From NCBI GenBank assembly GCA_030613765.1, contig JAUWLI010000003.1:1-31557 (forward strand): 31,557 nucleotides of DNA. Reading direction: 5' to 3'. Both the position numbers and the translations under genes were made by a program. Position 1 is the stretch's first letter, and every line of letters starts with the position of its first letter. Under the pieces are notes generated by a model. The model made no database searches and was not told the DNA's origin. It worked only from the letters and a program-made list of their open reading frames with translations. The stretch is from Phycisphaerae bacterium (GTDB lineage Bacteria > Planctomycetota > Phycisphaerae > Sedimentisphaerales > SG8-4). Shown here in pieces: positions 16,658-24,936 of the stretch.

Positions 16658-17248
16658 CTATTTATTGTGGCAGGTCTTGCATAAACCGCCGGTAGTGTTA
16701 GTTATGCGTAACGCCATAAGATTATGTTGCTCGTGCACATCATGACAGCTTGTACATTGCATCTTGTTGTTACTATCAAGCATCTTTGCTGTAATAGTGC
16801 CACCCAAGGAAGGAACATTCGTGGTTGTGGGATCGAAAAGTCCGTCGCCAATTTCATTTGCCGGCAGCGTAGCAGTGTACTGAAACGAAATTGGATGGTC
16901 GTCCGTCAAGTCCCTTCCCATGTTATTGCTACCTGAAATATTTGTAACAGCAGTACTTTGTGTAGTTCCATCATGACAGCTAAGGCACACCAGCGAATCC
17001 CCATCAGGCTGGCCAACATCAGCAGCATCCAAAGTAGGCGAATCGTAGGGAGTAAAACCGGCACCTGGTGCAAGCACACCCTTCCACAACGGAATTTGAG
17101 GATCGCCGGTGAAAGGAGTGCAGGGGTCATCCGAATTATGCGCCGCATGACAACCTGCACAACCACCGTCAGTGTGAAGCGCCCATAGCGGAGCAGACAT
17201 AGCCATTGCCAACACAGCAATGATAAAAATTTGTATCTTTAACTTCAT
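16658..17248 (-). CDS. secreted tetraheme c-type cytochrome, single-gene unit
   Basis: The product has 196 residues with a clean signal peptide (MKLKIQIFIIAVLAMAM, cleavage near LWA). The four sites are CAGCH, CLSCH, CTSCH and CKTCH, the last only three residues from the end. Hemes 2 to 4 and DLTDDHPISFQY between them match the first part of the 12-heme protein. I chose the ATG at 17246-17248 because GGAGG lies eight bases upstream; the frame extends to a GTG at 17281 without a signal. It has its own sigma-54 promoter and a strong terminator, suggesting high, tightly switched expression. A small, exported tetraheme of this size is reminiscent of filament-forming cytochromes such as OmcE, but no sequence match was tested. 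Confidence 0.9.
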   Translation of the reverse strand: MKLKIQIFIIAVLAMAMSAPLWALHTDGGCAGCHAAHNSDDPCTPFTGDPQIPLWKGVLAPGAGFTPYDSPTLDAADVGQPDGDSLVCLSCHDGTTQSTAVTNISGSNNMGRDLTDDHPISFQYTATLPANEIGDGLFDPTTTNVPSLGGTITAKMLDSNNKMQCTSCHDVHEQHNLMALRITNTTGGLCKTCHNK

Positions 17249-17322
17249 AACAATTACCTCCAAAAACCTTCTTATATTCACCTGTTCAGATACACACGAC
17301 CTAAACCATCAAAATATAAAGA

Positions 17323-17338
17323 AGCAAGGACCGTGCCT
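17323..17338 (-). promoter_or_regulatory. sigma-54 promoter of the tetraheme cytochrome gene
   Basis: The minus strand reads AGGCACG-GTCC-TTGCT, which matches TGGCACG-N4-TTGCW at all but the first base, with ten bases between GG and GC. The predicted start is near 17312, about 64 bases before the ATG. A sigma-70-like TATACT lies further upstream (17390-17395), so a second promoter is possible. Confidence 0.72.
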
Positions 17339-17422
17339 GGTTCCAATAAGATGCTGCTCGAAAGAAAGGAAAGGAATGTAACTTGTTGTAGTATAATTAT
17401 TTATGGCTTAATAAAAAATGTG

Positions 17423-17435
17423 AAGTCTGCCTCTT
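17423..17435 (-). promoter_or_regulatory. 13-base upstream element AAGTCTGCCTCTT, copy 2
   Basis: This is identical to the element at 3674-3686. Its centre is about 117 bases before the predicted sigma-54 start near 17312, within a base of the spacing at the other promoter. The bases around the two copies are otherwise different apart from A/T-rich flanks, so the 13-mer itself is what is kept. It is a candidate activator-binding site. Confidence 0.5.
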
Positions 17436-17457
17436 AATTATAAGGAATTTGTTATTT

Positions 17458-17473
17458 TTCTCAAAACTGATAA
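17458..17473. promoter_or_regulatory. palindromic operator candidate, degenerate copy
   Basis: TTCTCA-AAAC-TGATAA matches the consensus TTCTCACAAWTGAGAA at 13 of 16 bases. It sits between the redoxin-TPR gene and the tetraheme gene, upstream of the 13-mer, in the same order as at the 3445 operon. On its own it would not be convincing; the matching order of elements raises it. Confidence 0.35.
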
Positions 17474-17492
17474 TAAACAGCTATTGCTATTA

Positions 17493-18551
17493 CTATTGAT
17501 GAGAAAGATTTGTATCCGCCTTTTCAGAAAAAACCTGCGAAAGAGCACTATAATAAGCCTTCATAGCCTTCTCAACTTCCCCCTTTGCCTGATAGACTTT
17601 GCCTAATTCAAAAAAGCCACGACCGGACTTTGAATCAAGCGTTGTTGCTTCAAGCAAAAATCCTTCGGCTGCATCAAGCTCTCCCATTTGACGCTTTGCC
17701 CAACCGGATATCAAAAGCGCTCTTGCCTTTTCCGCTTTTTTAGTAGTATTAATCTTGTCAATAACTTCCAAGGCTTCTTTGCCTTGATTAATCCCACACA
17801 AGAGTTCGCCAAGTTCAAGCCTAACTTCAACAGAATTAGGGTCTATCTCTTTTGCTTTTTTTATCTCGCTGATGGCTAATTCATGCCGTCCCTTCTGCAA
17901 AAGTATCTTCGCCATTTGTAAATGCCTCTTAATACGAGCTGTAACCGTGGTGTTTTGTACAGTTTTCACCTGGCCCGCATCGTTCGGATCAATCTCCTGC
18001 GCAATGCCCAGCGCCTGATTCAAACGAGCCTGTATCACAGGTGCAAAATCGGACCCATACCCGGCCTTTACCCACAGTACTGTGTCGTTTGTGTCAGAGA
18101 TTATCACGGTCGGTATTACGATTATGCCAAACTTGCCCCACAACTTGTATTCGGTATCCAAGAGAATGTGAACTCCTGTCGCCGATTCTTTTGGCTTCGA
18201 TTGAAAAATGGAACCGGCGTTAGGGTCATCAACCGCAATTGCCACGTCCAATCGCTTTGCATTGGCACCGAGCTTGTTGATAATCCGCTCAATGTCAACT
18301 GCTGCCCTGGCCGAGCGCTTTTGACGCCCTGATAAAAAGACAACCATCAACACTTTCCCTCCCCCATGCTTGTATTCGAATACCTGTTCGTTTACATCGG
18401 TCGCTGAAAACTCCGACACTTTTTCACCAATGCCAAGCCTGCGCTGCCCGTTAGCCACCGCTACACACAATAAAAATTGCACTGCTGCAAGTATGGAGAC
18501 TTTCCATATGAGTACGTTACACTTTTTTCTCATCTGACTGCTTCTCTTCAT
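17493..18551 (-). CDS. exported redoxin-like domain without cysteines fused to TPR repeats
   Basis: The 352-residue protein has a signal or anchor (about 13-35). An AhpC/TlpA-like thioredoxin fold follows (about 40-175: IGEKVSEFSATDVNEQVFEY, VLMVVFLSG, then VIPTVIISD with the cis-proline near 147), then TPR helices (about 205-345). Where the family has WxxCxxC the sequence reads FLSGRQKRSARAA: both catalytic cysteines are missing, so it cannot be a thiol reductase in the usual way. It may be a binding scaffold for apocytochromes, recalling the CcmG plus CcmI(TPR) pair fused into one protein. That comparison is inference. Its start overlaps the 15-heme gene by 35 bases; ATG 18533 is an alternative. 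Confidence 0.85.
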   Translation of the reverse strand: MKRSSQMRKKCNVLIWKVSILAAVQFLLCVAVANGQRRLGIGEKVSEFSATDVNEQVFEYKHGGGKVLMVVFLSGRQKRSARAAVDIERIINKLGANAKRLDVAIAVDDPNAGSIFQSKPKESATGVHILLDTEYKLWGKFGIIVIPTVIISDTNDTVLWVKAGYGSDFAPVIQARLNQALGIAQEIDPNDAGQVKTVQNTTVTARIKRHLQMAKILLQKGRHELAISEIKKAKEIDPNSVEVRLELGELLCGINQGKEALEVIDKINTTKKAEKARALLISGWAKRQMGELDAAEGFLLEATTLDSKSGRGFFELGKVYQAKGEVEKAMKAYYSALSQVFSEKADTNLSHQ

Positions 18552-19941
18552 CCTTAGCCTTTTGAGGTGTATCCTTTTCCGAGCTTACTGCCGGTGCTGA
18601 TGGCACAGAATAGTCCACGGCATTTATCCTGTCGTAGTCCTTAGGCAGGTGACAGCCCGATTTGCACGTACCGCCGGTTTCTGTTTTGGTAAATCCCACG
18701 GGGAGATCCCAAATTCCATAAGGAACACTCTTGCGAATGTGCTTTGGTAAGTTGCTCGCATGTGTCTCATGACAGGCCCGGCAGGTCCTGCCTCGACGTT
18801 CCTTATTGACATGGAGGTAATGAAGATTGACGTTTCCATTTCTGAAATCTGTCAGGTCAACTGTCTTGGCATCCCGCACCAGGCTTTTTTGATGACACCC
18901 AAAACATAGATCATAGTTTTTCTCTGAGAAAGGAGAATAGAAAATTGGAGGATACTCTTTTGCCAAAAGATGAAAATACTGGCTGCCGTGCGTAACATGA
19001 CACCCGCTGCAATCATTCTGGGCAACAGGTCCGTGAAGAGACTTCTTACCTTTGATCTCCTCGGTAAAAGCCGGTAGAACTTCATTGTTGCTTATCTTCT
19101 GAGGCTTATCGTGGCACGTCATACATAAAGAAGTCGCATCTTTTTTCAGCAGGAATTTTACTGTCGAAGCATGAGGAGTATGACATTGCATACAGCCATC
19201 AACCTCGGCCACAACGCTGTGTTGGTAATCGGATTCTTCGGCCACTTTCTCTATATCCTTGTGACATTTATAGCACATGAAGGGTGCGACGTCCTTAACC
19301 ATCTTTGAGTTGTCAGCCCCGTGCGGATCGTGGCAGCCTACACAGTGATCCTTTGCCGGCTCGTGGATGAATTCAAATTTACTTAACTCGTCTTTTGTTA
19401 CTACGTGACAGGAAAAACAAAGCTCGCCGGGTTCGGTGGTCAATAAACTTTCATAATCTGAGGAATGGGAATCATGACAAATCGTACACTCTCCGACTGC
19501 CACCGGCCCATGAGGGAATTTAAGGTCTTTGCCGGTCTGGTGGCAATCCTGGCAATGAGCAGATACTGTTTTCTTGGGGAGCAAAAACTTGTTGTCGCTG
19601 CTGTGTGGATCATGGCATTGCAAACAATCACCCGTCTTCAGGGGCCCATGGACAATCTTTTTTGTTGTCTGCCCCAAATGGCAGTATTCGCAGAGGTCTT
19701 TGCCTTTCCGAACAAACTGCCAGGTATGTTCATTAGGATCCACAAGCTTGTGGCACGACTTACAATCACCAAGACCGACTGGTCCATGCACATAAGCTTT
19801 TTTGCCGTAATCCGAATGACATTCCTCTGTAACACAGGTCTTCTGAGGCGAAGTCGGTTTTTCCACCGCACCAGCGACGGAAACCAATACACTAATCACA
19901 AAAATAGTGAGCTTACCAACAAGCTTTTCCGAGGTTATCAA
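18517..19941 (-). CDS. periplasmic multiheme cytochrome with 13 CxxCH and two variant sites (up to 15 hemes)
   Basis: The 474-residue protein has a signal peptide (cleavage near AGA-VE). It contains a repeated doubled-CXXCH unit with the pattern HGPV-x-G-x-C-x2-CH-x2-H, then a short LL-x-C-x2-CH half. Canonical sites are CKSCH, CEYCH, CLQCH, CQDCH, CTICH, CFSCH, CVGCH, CYKCH, CMQCH, CMTCH, CSGCH, CFGCH and CRACH. Two unusual ones flank them: CVTEECH (CX4CH, first) and CKSGCH (CX3CH, last). The C-terminal tail is charged and disordered (about 445-474). Hemes packed at about one per 30 residues suit a linear periplasmic wire. It lies 56 bases after the ResB-domain-like gene in the NapC operon, so it is the likely acceptor from the NapC-like protein. 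Confidence 0.93.
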   Translation of the reverse strand: MITSEKLVGKLTIFVISVLVSVAGAVEKPTSPQKTCVTEECHSDYGKKAYVHGPVGLGDCKSCHKLVDPNEHTWQFVRKGKDLCEYCHLGQTTKKIVHGPLKTGDCLQCHDPHSSDNKFLLPKKTVSAHCQDCHQTGKDLKFPHGPVAVGECTICHDSHSSDYESLLTTEPGELCFSCHVVTKDELSKFEFIHEPAKDHCVGCHDPHGADNSKMVKDVAPFMCYKCHKDIEKVAEESDYQHSVVAEVDGCMQCHTPHASTVKFLLKKDATSLCMTCHDKPQKISNNEVLPAFTEEIKGKKSLHGPVAQNDCSGCHVTHGSQYFHLLAKEYPPIFYSPFSEKNYDLCFGCHQKSLVRDAKTVDLTDFRNGNVNLHYLHVNKERRGRTCRACHETHASNLPKHIRKSVPYGIWDLPVGFTKTETGGTCKSGCHLPKDYDRINAVDYSVPSAPAVSSEKDTPQKAKDEEKQSDEKKV

Positions 19942-19997
19942 TCTATCCCACTCCTTTCATAAATATATACGGCGGCCTTTTCGTAACCGCGCCTTTT

Positions 19998-21173
19998 TCA
20001 ATTACTTGCAGAATCTTGTTTGCGTCTGTAAAGAAGCACCATTGTTCCATACTTACTTTTATGATGGTAAGGCTTATCGAATTCCAAGACAGCCTGTTGT
20101 ACTGTATCATCGTACTCCACTACTGCGACAACAGCAGGGTGCAGTAAATTTTCTGAGTTGTTTTTCCAGTCGGTTTTAATTACTGCATGGCCAAAAACCT
20201 TTTCTATAATGAAAGAATACTGCTTGTTCGCAAATGGATAAGGTCGGTTAAGTATAGCTTTTTCTGCTCGATTTTTACCCTCTTTAGAAAAAAGCAACCA
20301 CGGTTCAGAGCCAGATGCTGCAACAAGGATGTATCTGCCATCTCTACCGCCCAGCTTCAAATCAGTAAATTTCATACGCAATGGAAACTGCATGTTCTTA
20401 TGAGGAGATGATGGATACTTTGCCCAAAGCCATTGCTCATAGGTATTTTCTCCATCATCGACACTTATTTTAATTGCAGGATTAACCGGTTTGTCCGGTC
20501 GGTTGACAACTTTTTTTGTTCTCATATCAAACGAATAGTGTGATACGTAGTCCATGAAGCTCAGTTTATACTTAGACTTTGGTACAATGAGTGTTTCTCC
20601 CTGCTTAGCCACATACTCGAGCCGTAAATTAGGGTCCTCAGGCTCAGGCCAAACCGACACAATGCCGACAGCATTAGCATCAACCAGCCCTCGAAGTAGT
20701 TTCTCGACTGTATTGGGATCATGGAGTTTTTTTATAGCGACACCTCCGATGCTGGATGTTATTGATTCTCTGGCAGGATCGTTATGGCTAAGCCATACAT
20801 CCTGTTTCAAGTCCTCTCCCTTTATTGTTAACTTTGCGACGATTCCTCCTGAAGTATGTTCAACTGCGGTAGTCTCCCACTTTAGATCCGGTAAATATTG
20901 CTTGAGTTTGATCTTGACCGGTGTCCCCATAACAGGCAGAATACTTTCCAGTTTTTCCGAATGGTTCTCGTCAGATACTGCAATCGGAAAAGACATACTC
21001 TGCCCTTCCATACCTATTTGAACTACAAGCTCCCAGGGCCCTTTCAGAAATGAGTGGTGTTGTCCTTTGGGATATGCCCGGGCATATTTAGTTGATAGGG
21101 ATAGAACGGCAATTGTGATAAAAACAATCGCTGCCGCTCTTGAACAATATTTGGATTTAGTCTCAGTTCTCAT
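19998..21173 (-). CDS. exported protein resembling the periplasmic domain of ResB (tentative)
   Basis: I do not have a firm family. The 391-residue protein has a signal (about 12-33, ending ARA-YP) and a long beta-rich body without heme or CxxC motifs. The second half has segments such as KSKYKLSFMDYVSHY and NRPDKPVNPAIKISVDDGE. Then come WLWAKYPSSPHKNM and a C-terminal VVAVVEYDD. The order of a short signalling loop, NPAI-V and W-FA-P is like the soluble domain of planctomycete ResB proteins, which have membrane helices around it that are absent here. If right, it would be a soluble apocytochrome- or heme-handling factor for the NapC/15-heme proteins. It lies eight bases after the NapC-like gene. 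Confidence 0.6.
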   Translation of the reverse strand: MRTETKSKYCSRAAAIVFITIAVLSLSTKYARAYPKGQHHSFLKGPWELVVQIGMEGQSMSFPIAVSDENHSEKLESILPVMGTPVKIKLKQYLPDLKWETTAVEHTSGGIVAKLTIKGEDLKQDVWLSHNDPARESITSSIGGVAIKKLHDPNTVEKLLRGLVDANAVGIVSVWPEPEDPNLRLEYVAKQGETLIVPKSKYKLSFMDYVSHYSFDMRTKKVVNRPDKPVNPAIKISVDDGENTYEQWLWAKYPSSPHKNMQFPLRMKFTDLKLGGRDGRYILVAASGSEPWLLFSKEGKNRAEKAILNRPYPFANKQYSFIIEKVFGHAVIKTDWKNNSENLLHPAVVAVVEYDDTVQQAVLEFDKPYHHKSKYGTMVLLYRRKQDSASN

Positions 21174-21181
21174 AATTAATA

Positions 21182-22561
21182 TTATTGTACTCCGGTAATT
21201 ATCTTATTTGCCTTAAGCAACATTGCCTCAGTATACTTGAAATTGTGAACACCCCAGCTCCCATCGGATGATACTGATTCAAGGATTGGTCGGGCCTGTT
21301 TGATTATGTCATGAAGTATCTGCGCTTGTTTTTCATCTTTTTCAAGTTGAGCTTTCTTCTCAAGTCTATCAAGCTTTGTACTTACATTCTCATACAGACC
21401 CTTGATTTTCCCCTGCCAGAAGGGTACATATCGTTGTCCGGTTCCTTCTTCATGGCAGTTGTCACATGCCCTTGGCACCGCTTTAGCCACTGTTCCGAGG
21501 CTGTCCAACGTTCCGGACTTATTTCCTACTCGCTCAATATGACATCCGTTACATTCCACATGCGTGAGAAACATAGGACTCAGAACGAGATCTGTATTCT
21601 CATCCTGCATTGGGTGTTGATTTGTATAAATACTGCGCTGGACCTGATGGGTATCACTATGACAGTTCCGGCACTCCATCATGGCAGATACTGATGCGAC
21701 TTTTGTCTGGCCATGCGATACTTTTCCATGACACGCAAAGCACTCCACTTTTTCGTGATTAGTGTGTGTTTCATGCAGCTGAACGCTATCGGCTTGCTGC
21801 TCGTTACCAAAACTATGACAGTTCAAACACACACTATCGGCCACCTCGCTTATCTTTTCGATTTCTTTCTTATGACAAGAATCTTCGCAACTTGCGCTGT
21901 AGGTAATATACTCGGCGTGATCAATCGTCACCAATCCACGCTCGATGACCTCGCTGGGAACCTTATGACAATCCCGGCAACTGGTTTGCACCAATCTACT
22001 ACTACTTTCGTCACTCTTTAAAAAATGGCACGTAAAGCATACATCATTATTCACAGTGAAATGTTCATCACCTGCAAAGTGGCTATGGCAAGTGCCGCAT
22101 GAGATTGTTATCCCGTCAACATCCTTTGCGACATGGTTTTTATGAGTGAATTTAATACCATGGTAATCGATATCCTTTGATACAAGCTCTTCGGTGCTAT
22201 GGCATTCCGACCTCAGACAGGAATTATCCTGTACCGTGGCATTTGGCTTGGTTCCGACTCTGCCGACTATACAATCAACAGCTTGTGCAAGACCGTTAAT
22301 CTTACCCTTTACATAACCTGCAAATCCCGGTTGTAAATGACAGTCGAGACAGTTTACTTCGGAATGACTCGACTTTTCCCAACTGCCGTAATAGGGATTC
22401 ATAATATGACATGAATTGCAAAACCCTGGCTGACCCGTGATAACAATCGCGCCGGTGCTGGCAACTGCGATTGCAACAATCACCAAAAGTATCCTTGCCG
22501 GCCAGTTCAGTTGCCTTAATACATTCAAACCTGATTTAAATATGCCCCGTATAAATTTCAT
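21182..22561 (-). CDS. NapC/NirT-like membrane-anchored multiheme cytochrome (10 CxxCH, two variants)
   Basis: This is the likely quinol-oxidising entry point. The 459-residue protein has one N-terminal membrane helix (about 20-43, ARILLVIVAIAVASTGAIVI). It is followed at once by CNSCHIMNPYYGSWEKSSH and CLDCHLQPGF, the hallmark NapC/NirT beginning. Later sites are CLRSECH (CX4CH), CGTCH, CFTCH, CRDCH, CEDSCH (CX3CH), CLNCH, CFACH, CRNCH, CNGCH and CDNCH. The C-terminus is a helical, charged segment ending in WGVHNFKYTEAMLLKA, like the tail of nitrite-reductase-related multihemes. Geobacter ImcH is a comparable NapC-type quinol oxidase with extra hemes. The gene follows the histidine kinase by eleven bases. 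Confidence 0.92.
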   Translation of the reverse strand: MKFIRGIFKSGLNVLRQLNWPARILLVIVAIAVASTGAIVITGQPGFCNSCHIMNPYYGSWEKSSHSEVNCLDCHLQPGFAGYVKGKINGLAQAVDCIVGRVGTKPNATVQDNSCLRSECHSTEELVSKDIDYHGIKFTHKNHVAKDVDGITISCGTCHSHFAGDEHFTVNNDVCFTCHFLKSDESSSRLVQTSCRDCHKVPSEVIERGLVTIDHAEYITYSASCEDSCHKKEIEKISEVADSVCLNCHSFGNEQQADSVQLHETHTNHEKVECFACHGKVSHGQTKVASVSAMMECRNCHSDTHQVQRSIYTNQHPMQDENTDLVLSPMFLTHVECNGCHIERVGNKSGTLDSLGTVAKAVPRACDNCHEEGTGQRYVPFWQGKIKGLYENVSTKLDRLEKKAQLEKDEKQAQILHDIIKQARPILESVSSDGSWGVHNFKYTEAMLLKANKIITGVQ

Positions 22562-22572
22562 CGTTTTGCTTT

Positions 22573-23955
22573 TTAACCTGAGGTCGAGCTCTCTGTCTTT
22601 GAGGAGGTCAAACCGCGATGTCCTCCCTTTTCCTTCAGCAAAGTTAATCTAAATTTCGTTCCGCAACCGTTCTTACTTTCGACCTCAATTTTCCCGCCGT
22701 GTCTGTTCACTATGTGTTTTACTATTGATAATCCCAGCCCGGTACCGTCCCGCTCGACATCTCTTGCATTGGATGCTCGATAGAATTCGTCGAATATCTG
22801 TTTCTGTTCCTCTTCCGGTATCCCGATACCCGTGTCGGCAACCTCTACTAGTATGCCTTCTCCGTGGTTTGTTGTATTTATCTCAACGGTGCCGCTTTCA
22901 GGCGTGTACTTAATTGAATTGAGCAAAAGATTGGTGAGCATTTCTTCAATGGAAAACTGGTTGCCGAATATCCTGTCCGCCGATGGCTCGACATTACTTG
23001 TTAAGGTTATCGATTTATCTTCGGCTTTCGTTTTAACCGTTTCAACAACACTCTGTACGGTATTATTCAACGAGAATGATTCCATTTCCAGATTGTTGCT
23101 TAGTCGCATCTGTGTCAGTTGCAGCAATCTCTTAACAAAGTGGGTGAGTTTTATTGTGCGTTTGTGAGCACGGCTGATAAGGTCTGTATGTTGCGCATCA
23201 AGTGGCCCGACTATCCGGTTCACAACAACCCTAAGGCAGCTTTGTATCGTCGCCAGATGTCCCTTTATATCGTGGGTCACGCGCAAAACATATTCGTCCT
23301 TTATGCGGTCTTTCTCTTCAAGCATTAAATTCGCTTGTTTGTAGGCCTGCTCGGCACGCCTGAGCCTGACGGCTATGTAGCTGGTCATATATACTGCCAG
23401 ATAAAGAGCCGTTGCGAACACGAAAAAAGTACCGACAAGGTAAGGACCGTCCCGGTGCAGGCAATGGGAAACAAAACCTCTCAGGCAGTAGTGGGGTATG
23501 ATTTGCATGTATTCGAATAATACCAGCAGACCAAAGAGTAAAACAGCAAATGTCGCCTGAAAATAGCTCTCCCGAAGCGAAAGCAAAATGCTCGCTATAA
23601 TCATATGAAACGTGAAGTAAAAAACAAATGGGTTCTCAATCCCGCCCGAGAAATGCAGTAGGGCCGTCAGCAGCAATAAATCTGCTGATATTTGAAAATT
23701 GATTATTTTCTTTACCTCTCTGCAGGTTAATTCTTTCTCACCTTTATTAAGACGGTTTAATAGTAACAACATAGCCACGTTATACCCGGCAAGCAGTATT
23801 GCGATACTGTACAAAGCCGAAGCCTGCAATTCTATCGCTAAAAACCTGTTGCAGATATATGTGCCAAACACAACACAGACAATAGCTATCCACCGCAGTG
23901 TAATTAGCCAATGTGCTCTCTTATACAGTCGATTGTTTTCCGGCACAGGTTTCAT
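22573..23955 (-). CDS. membrane sensor histidine kinase
   Basis: The 460-residue kinase has about six helices in the first 200 residues, a linker coiled coil (200-222), a dimerisation helix with the phosphate-accepting His228 in VTHDIKGHLATI, and a complete ATP-binding domain (NLLLNSIKYTP, DTGIGIPEEE, GTGLGLSIVKHIV). The sensor region contains LHFSGGIENPFVFYFTFHMIIASILL, which is closely repeated in the kinase at 29231 (LHFSGGVVNPFFLFYIFHVI), so both sense through the same membrane domain. Conserved histidines there could bind heme or sense quinone, but that is a guess. It is second in the operon, one base after a lone receiver domain. Confidence 0.93.
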   Translation of the reverse strand: MKPVPENNRLYKRAHWLITLRWIAIVCVVFGTYICNRFLAIELQASALYSIAILLAGYNVAMLLLLNRLNKGEKELTCREVKKIINFQISADLLLLTALLHFSGGIENPFVFYFTFHMIIASILLSLRESYFQATFAVLLFGLLVLFEYMQIIPHYCLRGFVSHCLHRDGPYLVGTFFVFATALYLAVYMTSYIAVRLRRAEQAYKQANLMLEEKDRIKDEYVLRVTHDIKGHLATIQSCLRVVVNRIVGPLDAQHTDLISRAHKRTIKLTHFVKRLLQLTQMRLSNNLEMESFSLNNTVQSVVETVKTKAEDKSITLTSNVEPSADRIFGNQFSIEEMLTNLLLNSIKYTPESGTVEINTTNHGEGILVEVADTGIGIPEEEQKQIFDEFYRASNARDVERDGTGLGLSIVKHIVNRHGGKIEVESKNGCGTKFRLTLLKEKGGHRGLTSSKTESSTSG

Positions 23956-23956
23956 A

Positions 23957-24355
23957 TTAGGACTTCCCTGATAGAATACTTGTTACCTCGGACAGCAAAT
24001 TTTCCGGCTCTACGGGCTTGTCCAGGAATCCATCCACCGGCAGCCACTCAGGATCACCCGCTGTAGATTTGAAACCTAAACCGGTCCTTTCTTTAACTGC
24101 CGTCAGTATTAAGATGGGTATATCTTTGAACTGGGGGTCCTTTTTTAATTCCCTGGACATCTCAAAACCATCATGCCACGTAGACATCATGACATCCAAT
24201 ATGAACAAATCTGGTTTCTCCAGTTTGGCTTTCTCCATCCCTTCATTTCTGTCCGAGGCCGTGACTACGCTGTAATGATTACTTTCTAAGATGACTTGAA
24301 TCGACTTCGTATGATCAATATCGTCATCCACGATCAGGATTTTTGGATTCTCCAT
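23957..24355 (-). CDS. single-domain response regulator
   Basis: The 132-residue receiver has the acidic pair Asp11/Asp12, phosphorylation site Asp54 (FILDVMM), Thr85 (ILTAV) and Lys113 (LDKPV), but no output domain. An insertion of roughly ten residues lies between beta-4 and alpha-4 (ERTGLGFKSTAGDPEWLP). It is the first gene of the NapC-type operon, with a GAGGT ribosome site five bases before the ATG. It probably works with the adjacent kinase, either as a phosphate relay to another regulator or by protein contact; it cannot bind DNA itself. Confidence 0.93.
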   Translation of the reverse strand: MENPKILIVDDDIDHTKSIQVILESNHYSVVTASDRNEGMEKAKLEKPDLFILDVMMSTWHDGFEMSRELKKDPQFKDIPILILTAVKERTGLGFKSTAGDPEWLPVDGFLDKPVEPENLLSEVTSILSGKS

Positions 24356-24936
24356 AATTCACCTCGCCAAATGTTAAAAAGTTCTTTGGCAAACATAATC
24401 AGCTAAACAAGCCATTTCAAACGTCATTCACAGAATAGCTGGGGTTATTGAAAATAAAGCCGTCAGGTTTAATGCCACAATACAACAACTCATGATAAGT
24501 AAGAACATCTCACATTTTTCCACTGAATCAATATTATGTGGTCTTCAAGGCTCAGTTCCCTGCAAGCTAATTATTGCCGTCTAAAATCATACTGACCTCA
24601 ACGGTATGCAATTTTTACATTAGTTCTCTCTGACCTTATGACTCCGGTGACTCAAAGTGGCCTGTTAGGAGTAAACTCTGTCATAACTAATCAACTACTC
24701 TTTAATAAACGACCTCTAATGTAGTTATCTTTACTCTATATTATCAAAATCACCCCCTCTTGTTCAATATCGTGTTAAGTTCAAATCCTTGATTTCATAG
24801 CAGAACAACACCCGTTTTCTCAATTGTGAGAATCGTCTTCGGCGAAAATGTCGTCCTGAAAACACATCAAGGCGGGGCGGTTAAGAGCTGTTCTGATAAT
24901 GTAAATTTCGCGCGTTGTGTCGTTGTCAAGCAGTAA
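24356..24936. other. 581-base intergenic region upstream of the NapC-type operon
   Basis: I see no protein-coding frame with a good ribosome site and no tRNA. The palindrome TTCTCAATTGTGAGAA lies at 24817-24832. On the minus strand a possible promoter TTGAGA-18 bases-TATGAA overlaps the palindrome, with the TATGAA box at 24794-24799, which would give a leader of about 430 bases before the receiver gene. No clear riboswitch was recognised in that leader. Confidence 0.5.
24817..24832. promoter_or_regulatory. palindromic operator, perfect copy
   Basis: TTCTCA-ATTG-TGAGAA is a perfect inverted repeat with six-base arms and a four-base centre. It is upstream of the minus-strand NapC-type operon (start 24355), and its right arm overlaps a potential -35 box, so the binding protein would act as repressor or as a class II activator. 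The same site precedes the cobA-hemD gene and the 3445 operon. Confidence 0.65.

Noticed and set aside
17282..17480. Possible cyclic-di-nucleotide riboswitch before the tetraheme gene
   Set aside because: The upstream region has none of the conserved riboswitch core sequence; sigma-54 elements explain the structure better.
24562..24580. Sigma-54-like GGCAATAATTAGC on the minus strand upstream of the NapC-type operon
   Set aside because: GG and GC are nine bases apart, not ten, and the rest of the consensus is missing.
24774..24795. GTTCAAATCC resembling the T-arm of a tRNA
   Set aside because: No matching stem, anticodon arm or acceptor stem is found around it.
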